Below are positions 16,163-24,797 of a DNA stretch of 34,162 nt, piece by piece. Location of the stretch: NCBI GenBank assembly GCA_948852945.1, contig CAQPBJ010000018.1:1-34162 (forward strand). Direction: 5' to 3'. A program made the position numbers and the translations under genes. The stretch's first letter is position 1. Each line of letters opens with the position of its first letter. Under the pieces are notes generated by a model. It worked only from the letters and a program-made list of their open reading frames with translations. It did not search any database and was not told the DNA's origin. This DNA is from an uncultured Clostridia bacterium. GTDB lineage: Bacteria; Bacillota; Clostridia; TANB77; CAG-508.

Positions 16163-16358
16163 TTCCTTTTTTGTAGTATTTAGATATTACGTCAATTTGT
16201 TTATTTATATCTTGCATTTTTACATTTTTAGTTGCTTCTTCTATTTCAGATATGCTAATTACATATGCTAATTCTTCGTGTTCGTCATAAAATTCATTTT
16301 CTATTTCTTTTAGTTCTTCTAATTGTTTTTTTACTTTTCCAACTGTACTTTCTCTCAT
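16152..16358 (-). CDS. Small coiled-coil orphan protein
   Basis: A 68-residue, mostly acidic helical peptide. It has a charged N-terminal coiled-coil stretch (GKVKKQLEELKEIENEFYDE) and a basic end (YYKKGSES). There is no membrane span and no DNA-binding helix-turn-helix I can defend. GAGGAAG precedes the ATG. It is the first gene of a two-gene unit with the 106-residue gene. The size and overlap resemble toxin-antitoxin pairs, but neither protein shows a toxin or antitoxin signature. Confidence 0.7.
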   Translation of the reverse strand: MRESTVGKVKKQLEELKEIENEFYDEHEELAYVISISEIEEATKNVKMQDINKQIDVISKYYKKGSES

Positions 16359-16391
16359 TTTTTCTTCCTCATATACAAATTTTATATAAAT

Positions 16392-16419
16392 ATTATATCA
16401 ATATTATATTTATAATCAA
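16392..16419 (-). promoter_or_regulatory. Promoter of the small two-gene unit
   Basis: On the minus strand, TTGATT (16414-16419) and TATAAT (16392-16397) are 16 bases apart, about 35 bases before the ATG at 16358. Confidence 0.55.
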
Positions 16420-16477
16420 GATAAATTACATTTAATTATGTACCTAAAATTTATTATATTGTTTTATAAACTTAATA

Positions 16478-16500
16478 AAACTCCAGGGGAACTGGAGTTT
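16478..16500. terminator. Terminator-like hairpin downstream of spoVG
   Basis: AAACTCCAG pairs with CTGGAGTTT around GGGAA. T-runs follow on both strands. It is the second of two hairpins after spoVG. Confidence 0.65.
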
Positions 16501-16522
16501 TTGCTTGGATAGAAACTAATAA

Positions 16523-16549
16523 AAGAGCACGCAAAAAAACGTACTCTTT
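16523..16549 (-). terminator. First terminator downstream of spoVG
   Basis: On the minus strand, AAAGAGTACG pairs with CGTGCTCTTT (one G-U) around a T-rich loop, followed by TTATTA. It begins just after the spoVG stop at 16557. Confidence 0.7.
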
Positions 16550-16556
16550 GTATTTA

Positions 16557-16832
16557 TTATTCTTCTGCTGACTCTGTTTCTGGAGCTTCATAAGCTTCTA
16601 AAATAGCTTTTTGAATTTTCTCTCTAGTTTCAGCATTAATTGGATGAGCTATATCTTTGAACTCTCCACTATTAGGGATTTTTCTGCTAGGCATAGCAAT
16701 AAATAATCCATTTTGTGATTCGATAACTTTAATATCATGAACTGCGAATTCATTATCGAATGTTACAGAAGCAACAGCTTTCATTCTGTTTTCTGAATTA
16801 ACTTTTCTTAAACGTACATCTGTTATTTGCAT
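16557..16832 (-). CDS. spoVG: Septation/sporulation regulator SpoVG
   Basis: A 91-residue nucleic-acid-binding regulator, conserved in Firmicutes, that affects septation, sporulation and surface gene expression. The start MQITDVRLRKVNSENRMKAV aligns with the classical SpoVG N-terminus. Also recognisable are the core VTFDNEFAVHDIKVI, GLFIAMPSRK, FKDIAHPINAETREKIQ and an acidic tail. The frame is open to a GTG at 16841, but the ATG at 16832 gives the conserved N-terminus and has GGAAGG about 11 bases upstream. It diverges from murC. TGTACA (16884-16889) and TATAAT (16862-16867), 16 bases apart on the minus strand, are a possible promoter. Confidence 0.96.
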   Translation of the reverse strand: MQITDVRLRKVNSENRMKAVASVTFDNEFAVHDIKVIESQNGLFIAMPSRKIPNSGEFKDIAHPINAETREKIQKAILEAYEAPETESAEE

Positions 16833-16983
16833 TTTGTGCACCGCCTTCCAATGTTTTAAAAATTATACATATAATTTTCTATATGTACATTTATTATATT
16901 CGCCAAAAAAACTTTTTTTCCTTCTAAATTTTACACCTTTTTTAAATTATTTTTCTCTTATTATTCTAAAATACTTTTTTTGG

Positions 16984-17012
16984 TTGAAATTTCTTGAAAA
17001 AAAGTGTATAAT
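16984..17012 (+). promoter_or_regulatory. murC promoter
   Basis: TTGAAA (16984-16989) and TATAAT (17007-17012) are 17 bases apart, about 50 bases before the murC ATG. It lies inside the open frame that extends upstream of murC, which shows that the extension is not coding. Confidence 0.65.
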
Positions 17013-17064
17013 TCAGGTGTTAGATAAAAAAATATTACATATATTTATATGGAGAGGATTTTAT

Positions 17065-18450
17065 ATGAAATTGTTTTTAGAGAATTTAAATAATTATAAC
17101 CATATACACTTAATTGGTATCGGTGGTGTTAGTATGAGTGCTATCGCTGAAACTTTACATAGATGGGGATTTAAAGTAACTGGTTCAGATGCTTCTAGAA
17201 GTCCTTATACTGATAGATTAGTGGATAAAGGAATTAAAGTAACAATTGGTCATGATCTTTCTAATTCTAAATCTGCAGATTTAATTATTTTTTCTGCTGC
17301 GATTAAAGATACTGATCCAGAAATGGTTCTTTCAAAACAATTTAATATTCCTACTGTAACTCGTGGAGAATTTGTTGGTTATCTAACTAGGCGTTATGAA
17401 GAAAGTATTTGCGTTTCTGGTACTCATGGAAAAACTACTACTACTTCAATGATTGCTTTATGTTTTTTAGAAGCTTCTTTAGATCCTACTATTCAGGTTG
17501 GAGCTACTTTAAAACAAATTAATGGTAATTGCACTGTTGGTGATAGTGATTATTTTATTTTAGAAGCTTGTGAATATATGGAAAATTTCTTACGTTTTTC
17601 TCCTAAAACTGAAATCATATTAAATATAGATAATGATCATTTAGATTATTTTAAAACATTTGATAATGTTAAAAGTGCTTTTGCTAAATATGCAAAACTT
17701 ATTCCTAGGAATGGTGCTTTAATAACTAATGCAGATGACTCTTCTTGTTTAGAACTTAAAGAACATGTTGCAGGTAAATTTATTACTTATGGTATTCAAA
17801 ACATGTCTGCTGATTATGTGGCTAAGAATATTAAACATAATGCTCTTGGTTATTCAGAGTTTGATGTATTTTGTGATAATAAATTTTATATGCATGCTAG
17901 ACTTTCAGTAGCTGGAAGACATAATGTTTCTAATGCTCTTGCATGTATTGCTCTTTGTTCTTATTATGAAATTGATAAAAATACAATTTATTCCGCACTT
18001 TTAAAATTTACTGGCGCTAGCCGTAGATTAGAATATATTGGTTCTTATCACAATGTTTCTGTTTATGATGATTATGGGCATCATCCTACAGAAATTGCAG
18101 CTGTTTGCAAAGCTATTGCTGATAAAGATTTTAGAGAATCTTGGGTTATTTTTCAACCTCATACATATAGTAGAACTAAAAATTTATTAGATGATTTTGC
18201 TCGTTCACTTTTAGGTTTTGATAATATTATTGTTACTGATATTTATGCAGCTCGTGAACAAAATAATGAAAATATATCTTCTGTTGATTTGGTTAATAAA
18301 ATTAAAGAATACGGAAAAGATGCATTATATATTAAAAAATTTGAAAATATAGTTTCTCATATTAGAACTAATGCTAAGGCAAATGATTTGGTTTTAACTT
18401 TAGGTGCAGGAACTATTACTCAAATTGGTCCTGAAATTATAAAACCTTAG
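17065..18450 (+). CDS. murC: UDP-N-acetylmuramate--L-alanine ligase
   Basis: A 461-residue cytoplasmic Mur ligase that adds L-alanine to UDP-MurNAc with ATP, the first step of the peptidoglycan stem peptide. An N-terminal Rossmann-like motif (LIGIGGVSMSAIAETL) binds the UDP substrate. The ATP P-loop GTHGKTTTT is near residue 118. LEACEYMENFLRFSP and NIDNDHLDYF follow, and the C-terminal domain carries YDDYGHHPTEI near 333 and FQPHTYSRT. The open frame reaches to 16834, but GGAGAGG at 17051-17057 and the promoter at 16984-17012 fix the ATG at 17065. It stands outside a dcw cluster, as murC often does in Clostridia. It diverges from spoVG. Confidence 0.97.
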   Translation: MKLFLENLNNYNHIHLIGIGGVSMSAIAETLHRWGFKVTGSDASRSPYTDRLVDKGIKVTIGHDLSNSKSADLIIFSAAIKDTDPEMVLSKQFNIPTVTRGEFVGYLTRRYEESICVSGTHGKTTTTSMIALCFLEASLDPTIQVGATLKQINGNCTVGDSDYFILEACEYMENFLRFSPKTEIILNIDNDHLDYFKTFDNVKSAFAKYAKLIPRNGALITNADDSSCLELKEHVAGKFITYGIQNMSADYVAKNIKHNALGYSEFDVFCDNKFYMHARLSVAGRHNVSNALACIALCSYYEIDKNTIYSALLKFTGASRRLEYIGSYHNVSVYDDYGHHPTEIAAVCKAIADKDFRESWVIFQPHTYSRTKNLLDDFARSLLGFDNIIVTDIYAAREQNNENISSVDLVNKIKEYGKDALYIKKFENIVSHIRTNAKANDLVLTLGAGTITQIGPEIIKP

Positions 18451-18465
18451 TTTTTAAACTTTTAA

Positions 18466-18500
18466 AATAGAGTCAATTTTGTATATTGACTCTATTTTTT
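18466..18500. terminator. Bidirectional terminator, murC / spoIVB
   Basis: AATAGAGTCAA pairs with TTGACTCTATT around a short AT loop. A TTTTTTT run follows on the plus strand, and A-runs precede it, so it can also end the convergent spoIVB transcript. Confidence 0.85.
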
Positions 18501-18502
18501 TA

Positions 18503-19702
18503 CTATTTTATCATTTCTTTTATCATTATGTCTGAGAATATTCCATATCCTATACTTGGATCTGATACTAATACATTTGTTAATACTCCTATTACTTTAT
18601 TATTTTGAATAATTGGGGATCCACTCATTCCACAAATTATTCCTCCTGTTTTATTTAGTAATTTTTCGTCTGTTATTTTTAATTTCATGCTTTTGTTGTC
18701 TACATTATTTTCTTCATAAATTTCTGTTATTTCAATTTCAAATTCTTCTAATTTATTATTTTCTAAGCTTGATATAATTGTAGCTTTCCCTATTTCAATT
18801 TCATTTCTTAAAGCGATTTCTAATCCGTCTTTATATTTTTCTAATGTTGTAGGTGTTTCTGATAAATTGCCAAATATTCCAAAATTAGTGTTTTGATTTA
18901 CATTTCCTATGGATTTTTCTTTTGATATACTTCCTTTTATTTCTCCAGGAAAACCTTTTTGTCCTTTGGTTATTGTTATTATCTTTGAGTTTACCATTTC
19001 TCCTTTTTCTATATTTAATAGTTCTCCTGTATCTGAGTCTGATATTCCATGTCCCAGTGCTGCAAATTTTTTAGTTGCCGGATCATAAAAAGACATTGTT
19101 CCTACTCCACTTGCACTGTCTCTTACCCATAGTCCTATTTTGTATTCATTGTCTGATGTTTTTATTGGTGTTATTTTTCCCTTTTTTATTTCTCCATGAC
19201 TTGCGTATTTTATTTCTACGTTTTCGCCTTTGCTTTCGTTTATTATGTGTTCTAATTTTTTGCTTGTGTCAATTGATTTTCCGTTAATTTCTAATATTGT
19301 ATCTCCTTCTTTTATATCTAAATGCTCGTATGGTCTTTTAGCTTCTCCGTTTTCTGTTATAATTTCTGTTTCTCCTATTACTAAAACTCCATTTGTGTAG
19401 AGTTTTAGTCCTATTAAATTTCCTGTTGGTATTACTTTTACTTTTGGATATACTGTTACTGATACTTCTTTTACTTTTATATTTCCTAATAATTTTACAT
19501 CTACTTTTTTGTTTTCTGTTATCTGGTTTTTCCATACTTCTTTTGAATCAGATGTATATGATAAATCTATTCCATATAATTTTTTTATTTTTATTTCTTC
19601 GTCTTGAAGTAATATGATTTTTTTTGGTATTTGACTTATGTTACTTATATATAAAAGTATTATTGTTAATACTAAAATTATAAAAAAGTATTTTTTTTTC
19701 AT
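18503..19702 (-). CDS. spoIVB: SpoIVB peptidase (S55 family)
   Basis: A 399-residue protease secreted from the forespore during sporulation. In Bacillus it cleaves SpoIVFA, which leads to pro-sigma-K processing; SpoIVB is also found in Clostridia. An N-terminal membrane anchor (about 5-22) is followed by a PDZ domain (about 115-200; HLDIKEGDTILEINGKSI). The S55 protease domain has the catalytic His in LGHGISDSDTG (about 213-218) and the catalytic Ser in GMSGSPIIQ (about 357-362), then GYGIFSD at the end. All key residues appear intact. It is preceded by a GAGG ribosome site and separated from the pilus-like operon upstream by a terminator, so it is probably independent of it. Confidence 0.95.
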   Translation of the reverse strand: MKKKYFFIILVLTIILLYISNISQIPKKIILLQDEEIKIKKLYGIDLSYTSDSKEVWKNQITENKKVDVKLLGNIKVKEVSVTVYPKVKVIPTGNLIGLKLYTNGVLVIGETEIITENGEAKRPYEHLDIKEGDTILEINGKSIDTSKKLEHIINESKGENVEIKYASHGEIKKGKITPIKTSDNEYKIGLWVRDSASGVGTMSFYDPATKKFAALGHGISDSDTGELLNIEKGEMVNSKIITITKGQKGFPGEIKGSISKEKSIGNVNQNTNFGIFGNLSETPTTLEKYKDGLEIALRNEIEIGKATIISSLENNKLEEFEIEITEIYEENNVDNKSMKLKITDEKLLNKTGGIICGMSGSPIIQNNKVIGVLTNVLVSDPSIGYGIFSDIMIKEMIK

Positions 19703-19784
19703 TTTCGTACCTCTTTATAATTTTTTGTTTTTTGGCATAATTTTATACTGGTAATTTTAATTTGATTTTTTAAAATTTTGACAT

Positions 19785-19820
19785 AAAAAAAACAAACTTT
19801 AAAATTAAAGTTTGTTTTTT
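19785..19820 (-). terminator. Terminator of the pilus-like operon
   Basis: On the minus strand, AAACAAACTTTAA pairs with TTAAAGTTTGTTT, followed by TTTTATG. It lies directly after the last gene of the operon (stop at 19825). Confidence 0.85.
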
Positions 19821-19824
19821 AGTT

Positions 19825-22359
19825 TTATCTGTTTACATGGTCGTTTGTTTTGTATAGATTATTTCTGATTTTTGCCATATACGTGTATACTGATTTTCTT
19901 CTTTTTTCAAGTTCTGTTATGTTTTCTGTTTTTATACTAGCGTCTTTGCCTGAATCGTTTCCATACTTGTTTCCTGTATAATCTGTTCCATCTGTATAAA
20001 TCCATTTTCCAGCTGTTCTTCCTGTACTATTATATGGGTCATAATATAATATTTTTTCTCCATATATAGTTGTATAGCCTATATATAAATCTCCTCTATA
20101 GTATTCGAATTTTGGCTCGTAATTTCCACCTATTATGCATTCATAGCATCCTTCATTCTTATGATCATATAAATATTTTAGCCCTGTTCCTGTTGGTAAT
20201 TCTCTAAGACCTGCTAGTTCTCCTTCATCAGTAATTACTTCTCCGATTGCATATCTATTAATATTAGCTTCATCTGTTATTGATGAATCTATCACTACTG
20301 CTCTATAATAAGTATTAGTCGAATCATCATAAAAACATTGTATTTTTTCATCGCCATCAATTGAATCTATTTTTGAATTTAACTTTCTTGCATCATATTT
20401 AAATTCGGCAGATTGGTCTGCTTCATAGATTTGAACATCATTTTTAGTCAATAATCCACAATCAATTTTATGATATTGATATTGGCTTGTTTGATTTGGC
20501 TGGTCACCTATATCTGGTGTAAAATATAAGTTTTCTATTGTAGCTGTATTATTGTTATTATTACTTTTTACTACTACATAATCGTTAAAAATTTGTGTTC
20601 CGCAAGGTATTCCTTGCATAAATGATACCATACAGATATTGTTTAAAATTAAATTCCAATCATCTTCTTTTAACACTGGTAATTGGTATTCTGTTACTAC
20701 TCCGTTATGGCTCCTGTTATAAGTTGCTATGGCACTATTTAAATTATATTGTATTGAATTTTTTATAATATCTCTTTTATGTTTAGCTATTAATGAATCT
20801 TCTGTTTCTGGATCATTTACTTTCTTAATATTTGAATCGGTTGAACTATCAATTTTAAAAATTTTTCCTTCATGAGATGTTTCATATGCAAATCCATTTG
20901 TATCTATATCTGGTATACTTTGTTCTATTTGTGTACTACTTAATTCTATATCTCCTAAATTTCTTTCTACCCATTTTGAAAAGAAATATGCTTTTATATA
21001 ATATTCTTTTGCTTCGTAATCATCTATCTGAATTCCATTATACTTAACTGTAATTTGTGTATATCCACTTGTAGTTAAAAAACTATTAATATCTGTATCA
21101 TTTATTTTTCCAGAATCTTTTAATTGATTTATATTTAAAGAATCTTCTATAATCTCATTTCCTGTTTGAATTCTAACTGGTTCTCTTTTGTTGGCATCTG
21201 TAGTATCTTTTTTTGATACTATATTAGGAAAATATTGTTTTCCGTTATAATCAAATTTTCCATTTTTGTTAAATTCAAAATAGTTTATATATTTATATGC
21301 ATCCTCTGATGCAATGTCTATAAGAGCGTATCTTACATTATTTTGATTTGTTCCAGTATTTTTATTTTGATTAATTACTGCTTCATAATATGTTTCTCCA
21401 GAATTAGCACTTGGTGCAATATTATTTTCTGAATATGGATCATTTGCATTATTTCCATTTTGTGTGTCATTTTTCTTTGTTCTTGCTTCTAAAAATAATG
21501 TTCCACCTAATGTAATTTTACTTGGATCTATTAAATAGCCTGATTTAGTAAATTCTTTTGAAATATAAGGGTTAGCACTTCCTGATTCAGTGTCTCTTCC
21601 TGTTTCTTTTTCACCATATAATGTAACATAATTGTCTAATGTATAACTTGCTACAAAATTAAATTTATTTGAACCTATCCCCTTATAGTTTGCACTATAA
21701 TATATAAATGGTTTTACCATGTAGTTATAATCTACATCATTGTCTTTTGGATTAATTGTTACTCCTCCACCACTATTATCTATAGCATTAATTGCATCAT
21801 TCTTTTTTTCTTTTCCTGTACCTACATCATATACTGAACTATATGGTACAGAATTAGCTTGTGCCTGTCCATCTCTTACAACTGACTCATATCCACTTTT
21901 AAGAAATATTAAATTTCCTTCTTGTGTTTTTATTGCTTGTCCCGCATCTTCTGCGTTTATCTCTCCTTCAACTCCTCCAGGAATCGTTGCTAATGTATTT
22001 GTTTTAGTTGGACTATATATATAATATCCATCATAAGTTGTAAATAATATTGCTGGAACATATGGTAATAATGAAGTTTTTGATGCACTAGATATTCCCA
22101 TATTAGTTGCAAGCGTAGTAAAAAAAGTGTTGACTGACGCTGTTACATAACTTTTGATTGATTCCCCGGCAACACTTTGTGTATTTAATGAATTAATTTG
22201 ATATGCTGCAATTGCATCATATGTTGAGTCTGCCAATTTAGTTTTATAGCTGGTTTCTAGCGCTAATGTATCAGTTTGATTTTGTATGTAGTTAGATAAA
22301 ACTAATGCTATTGGCAATAAGATTAAAACGAATATAACTGCTATACTCTGATATTTCAT
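19825..22359 (-). CDS. Large anchored surface protein, TadG-like N-terminus
   Basis: An 844-residue protein, last and largest of the operon. One N-terminal hydrophobic helix (about 5-24; SIAVIFVLILLPIALVLSN) runs into a Gln/Asp/Ala helix, the layout of TadE/TadG minor pilins, though the sequence itself is divergent. The rest is hydrophilic, Asn/Tyr/Asp-rich and presumably outside the cell. Tyr-rich strands (YDGYYIYSP, FIYYSANYKG, YYIKAYFFSKW) suggest a beta-rich adhesin-like domain. There is no LPXTG sorting signal or second membrane span at the C-terminus. GGGGA lies seven bases before the ATG, 11 bases after the previous gene. I infer a tip or minor pilin; binding specificity is unknown. 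Confidence 0.75.
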   Translation of the reverse strand: MKYQSIAVIFVLILLPIALVLSNYIQNQTDTLALETSYKTKLADSTYDAIAAYQINSLNTQSVAGESIKSYVTASVNTFFTTLATNMGISSASKTSLLPYVPAILFTTYDGYYIYSPTKTNTLATIPGGVEGEINAEDAGQAIKTQEGNLIFLKSGYESVVRDGQAQANSVPYSSVYDVGTGKEKKNDAINAIDNSGGGVTINPKDNDVDYNYMVKPFIYYSANYKGIGSNKFNFVASYTLDNYVTLYGEKETGRDTESGSANPYISKEFTKSGYLIDPSKITLGGTLFLEARTKKNDTQNGNNANDPYSENNIAPSANSGETYYEAVINQNKNTGTNQNNVRYALIDIASEDAYKYINYFEFNKNGKFDYNGKQYFPNIVSKKDTTDANKREPVRIQTGNEIIEDSLNINQLKDSGKINDTDINSFLTTSGYTQITVKYNGIQIDDYEAKEYYIKAYFFSKWVERNLGDIELSSTQIEQSIPDIDTNGFAYETSHEGKIFKIDSSTDSNIKKVNDPETEDSLIAKHKRDIIKNSIQYNLNSAIATYNRSHNGVVTEYQLPVLKEDDWNLILNNICMVSFMQGIPCGTQIFNDYVVVKSNNNNNTATIENLYFTPDIGDQPNQTSQYQYHKIDCGLLTKNDVQIYEADQSAEFKYDARKLNSKIDSIDGDEKIQCFYDDSTNTYYRAVVIDSSITDEANINRYAIGEVITDEGELAGLRELPTGTGLKYLYDHKNEGCYECIIGGNYEPKFEYYRGDLYIGYTTIYGEKILYYDPYNSTGRTAGKWIYTDGTDYTGNKYGNDSGKDASIKTENITELEKRRKSVYTYMAKIRNNLYKTNDHVNR

Positions 22360-22370
22360 ATATTAATCCC

Positions 22371-22901
22371 CTAATTTAAATTGCTTCCATTATTTTGAAC
22401 AACACCTGAATGAGCTCCACTTATTTGATATGAACCTTTTCCAGATATTGCGTAAAATACATTTCTTAATGATTGAGCTATAGTTACATCTGTGTTTACA
22501 CTATTTACAGATACTATATCTCCTTCTTTTAATGTATATTTTCCTTTTGAATATACTTGTTGTTCAATTGTATCTGTATATACTGAAAAATATACGTTTT
22601 CACCAATTACGCTACTAGTTGTCCATGATGTTTTTTTACCAACGTTGTCATCCATCTTTTTTACTTCTATTTCAGTATTAAAAGTATGCCCTAATGACGC
22701 AATTGTTTCTTTATATGAATCTAAATCTGCTTGATTTATTGAACCAATATTTCTAACTTGATCTACAAACTCAACTGTACTTTGTTGTACTGTTTGTTTT
22801 GCTACATCATCGTTTCTATCGGCTATTGTCATTAGTGGGAATACAAACATTAGTATTGCTGCAATAAAAATAGCAATAATTGTTATTAATGTATCGTTCA
22901 T
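22371..22901 (-). CDS. Anchored pilus-operon protein of unknown function
   Basis: A 176-residue protein with an N-terminal transmembrane helix from about residue 4 to 24 (LITIIAIFIAAILMFVFPLM). A Gln/Val-rich helix (DVAKQTVQQSTVEFVDQV) and an extracytoplasmic domain with beta-type strands (GENVYFSVYTDTIEQQVYSK) follow. The short hydrophilic start MNDT before the helix resembles leaderless pilin-like proteins upstream, although the MENA sequence itself is absent. AGGAG lies six bases before ATG. It lies 16 bases after the MENA protein at 22918 and 11 bases before the 844-residue gene. I do not recognise the family; a minor subunit or assembly factor is inferred from context. Confidence 0.75.
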   Translation of the reverse strand: MNDTLITIIAIFIAAILMFVFPLMTIADRNDDVAKQTVQQSTVEFVDQVRNIGSINQADLDSYKETIASLGHTFNTEIEVKKMDDNVGKKTSWTTSSVIGENVYFSVYTDTIEQQVYSKGKYTLKEGDIVSVNSVNTDVTIAQSLRNVFYAISGKGSYQISGAHSGVVQNNGSNLN

Positions 22902-22917
22902 TTTCTTCTCCTATCTG

Positions 22918-23652
22918 TTAATCTTTTATTATTAACTTATATGTAATTATTATTTTAGTGCTTGGTGGTCTGGTTACAATTTCTTCATCATATTCGTCTT
23001 TTTCTACTGTTCCGCTTATATTATATTCTATATATGATTCTTGGAATAAAACTTTTTTATCTATATTTGCAGCCTTAGCTGCTTCTACCATTGCTAAAAG
23101 TCCACTATTTCCGTTTTTAGGTGAATTATTATAAGAAACTTCTTTCATATGCTGCATTTCTGTTCCATATATGTAAGCGTTTATTCTTTCAACTTTATAT
23201 GTATCATTGCTATCGCTTTGATCTCTCCAAGGTGCTTGGAATAAATATGCAAGCTCTCCCTCTTTGTTATATTTTCTTCTAAGTTCTTTATAATAAGGTG
23301 TATCATTTGCTGCACCTTCTGTTATTGATGCAGCATCTGATACTTCTTTATCTAAATTTTGATCAAAAACTTGATGTTCTATGCCTCCACTTGTTAAAAT
23401 TCTTATTCTAATATTAGCATCAGATTGAGCATATCTATATAATGTGGGAATCACTGTTTCTAATCCTACTTCTCTTGTAATATTATTATCAAGAGGTTCT
23501 ACTTTTGAATAAAATTCATCTATTCTTAAATTATCTAATACAGCATCAGTCGTTTGTCTAGCTCTTGTAAACATAGTCATAGCTACTGTAAAAGCTATAA
23601 CAAATAATGCTGCTGCACCAGCCATCTTTAACGCATCAGCTGCATTCTCCAT
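22918..23652 (-). CDS. MENA-type pilin-like protein (fourth paralog)
   Basis: A 244-residue member of the four-copy family in this operon. It starts MENAADALKMAGAAALFVIA, with the hydrophobic helix beginning about residue 8 and no positively charged leader. The post-helix region diverges from the other three: the conserved E-x-x-[FY]N motif is replaced by IDEFYSKV, and the domain is larger, with a Tyr/Thr-rich C-terminal end (PPSTKIIITYKLIIKD). It is presumably anchored with the domain outside the cell. GGAG lies nine bases before the ATG. The divergence suggests a specialised minor subunit (inference). Confidence 0.8.
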   Translation of the reverse strand: MENAADALKMAGAAALFVIAFTVAMTMFTRARQTTDAVLDNLRIDEFYSKVEPLDNNITREVGLETVIPTLYRYAQSDANIRIRILTSGGIEHQVFDQNLDKEVSDAASITEGAANDTPYYKELRRKYNKEGELAYLFQAPWRDQSDSNDTYKVERINAYIYGTEMQHMKEVSYNNSPKNGNSGLLAMVEAAKAANIDKKVLFQESYIEYNISGTVEKDEYDEEIVTRPPSTKIIITYKLIIKD

Positions 23653-23681
23653 AATTTAATTCTCCATTTTATATTTTAATT

Positions 23682-24218
23682 TTATAGTGGTGAGATGTAT
23701 ACAGCATATATTATACCATCTTCCATTGCTTCTTCTACTTTATAGTTTTTACCTGATGATATTTTTTGAGCAAATGCTCTCATTTGTTTTGTAGCATCAT
23801 CTATATTAGCTTGATTATTATCGCCATTTTGTGGGTTTTCATATACATTTGCATTAGTACATGCAGAATCTAAAGTAGCTGTAGCGTTAAAAGCAGCTAC
23901 TCCATTTTGTCCTGATGTTCCAGATGCTGGTTTCTGTCCATTATGTACACTTATAAATTTTCCACTTTCACCTACGTTTTGGTTATTATTACTAATAATT
24001 TCTTCAATTAATAATTTTACATCTGATCCTTTTTTAGAATCACCTATATATTTTGAGACTTTTGCGTTATACATTTCTTTTTCTTGTTGTCCCATTTGTC
24101 CTGCTGCTGTTTTTATTGTTCCTTGTGCTGAATTATATATATACATACCTATAGCTATAAGTAGTATACAAATTAGTATAGCTCCTGCAATTAATAGAGC
24201 TTTTGATGCGTTTTCCAT
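23682..24218 (-). CDS. MENA-type pilin-like protein (third paralog)
   Basis: A 178-residue protein starting MENASKALLIAGAILICILL, then a helix into IYNSAQG. The family's post-helix signature is clear: QMGQQEKEMYNAKVSKYIG, then SDVKLLIEEIISNN. The remainder is Gly/Asn/Ala-rich with one Cys (ATLDSACTNANV), and ends GIIYAVYISPL. GGAGG precedes the ATG. The 77-base gap to the gene before it is the largest in the operon and contains a weak AT-rich stem-loop (TCCTT/AAGGA), which may be an mRNA processing or attenuation point; I would not insist on it. Confidence 0.82.
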   Translation of the reverse strand: MENASKALLIAGAILICILLIAIGMYIYNSAQGTIKTAAGQMGQQEKEMYNAKVSKYIGDSKKGSDVKLLIEEIISNNNQNVGESGKFISVHNGQKPASGTSGQNGVAAFNATATLDSACTNANVYENPQNGDNNQANIDDATKQMRAFAQKISSGKNYKVEEAMEDGIIYAVYISPL

Positions 24219-24295
24219 ACTTTGTTCCTCCTCTTTTTTTCTTTAGATTTTATAATTATTAACTCCTTTTTTATTTAAGGAATATTAAAAACTTA

Positions 24296-24748
24296 TTAAG
24301 TTTGTTCTGTAAATACTATTTTCTTTATTTGTCCTGTCTTTTTATGATATTCTTTTTCTGTCATTTTGAATTTTACATCTGCAAAAGCGTATTCAACTTT
24401 TTCTATGCTTGATTTATTGCTTAGAATTAGTTCTTCCATTGGTACTTTAACTAATGCTTCGTCTTTAGTTGATTTTGTTTCTAAGTATATTTTAATTGAA
24501 TTAGTATCATTTTCTTCAAATATTTTGTTTTCATTTTGTCTTATATTATTTGACCTATTTAGAGCTATCGCTCTATTCATTAAAGTTACTATTTTATTTA
24601 TTTGAATTGTACTTTCTTCATATGCTAAAAATTCTTTATTTATACTTTTAATTTTATTTTGGCTATGTGTAAACTCAGAATATTTAGCAAACATTATCAT
24701 AACAATTGACATTACTATAATAATTATTAGTATAAATATTTTTTTCAT
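24296..24748 (-). CDS. Small anchored pilus-operon protein
   Basis: A 150-residue protein. A very short basic start (MKK) precedes a strong hydrophobic helix (about 4-21), then a hydrophilic helical region and a C-terminal beta-type part (VEYAFADVKFKMTEKEYHKK). It lacks the MENA start and sits between the second and third paralogs. GAGGAAA precedes the ATG. The arrangement resembles a minor pseudopilin or assembly protein such as those with N-terminal anchors in type IV systems, but I do not recognise the family. Gaps of about 50 and 77 bases flank it. Confidence 0.75.
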   Translation of the reverse strand: MKKIFILIIIIVMSIVMIMFAKYSEFTHSQNKIKSINKEFLAYEESTIQINKIVTLMNRAIALNRSNNIRQNENKIFEENDTNSIKIYLETKSTKDEALVKVPMEELILSNKSSIEKVEYAFADVKFKMTEKEYHKKTGQIKKIVFTEQT

Positions 24749-24797
24749 TTTTCCTCTTTATTATATTATACATATTTTCTTTTTTCAACATATTTTT

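Noticed and set aside
15842..16358. Toxin-antitoxin pair
   Set aside because: The sizes and overlap fit, but neither protein has a recognisable toxin fold or DNA-binding antitoxin motif.
16834..17064. N-terminal extension of murC by 77 codons
   Set aside because: The extension overlaps the spoVG start, contains the murC promoter and has no conserved residues; GGAGAGG fixes the start at 17065.
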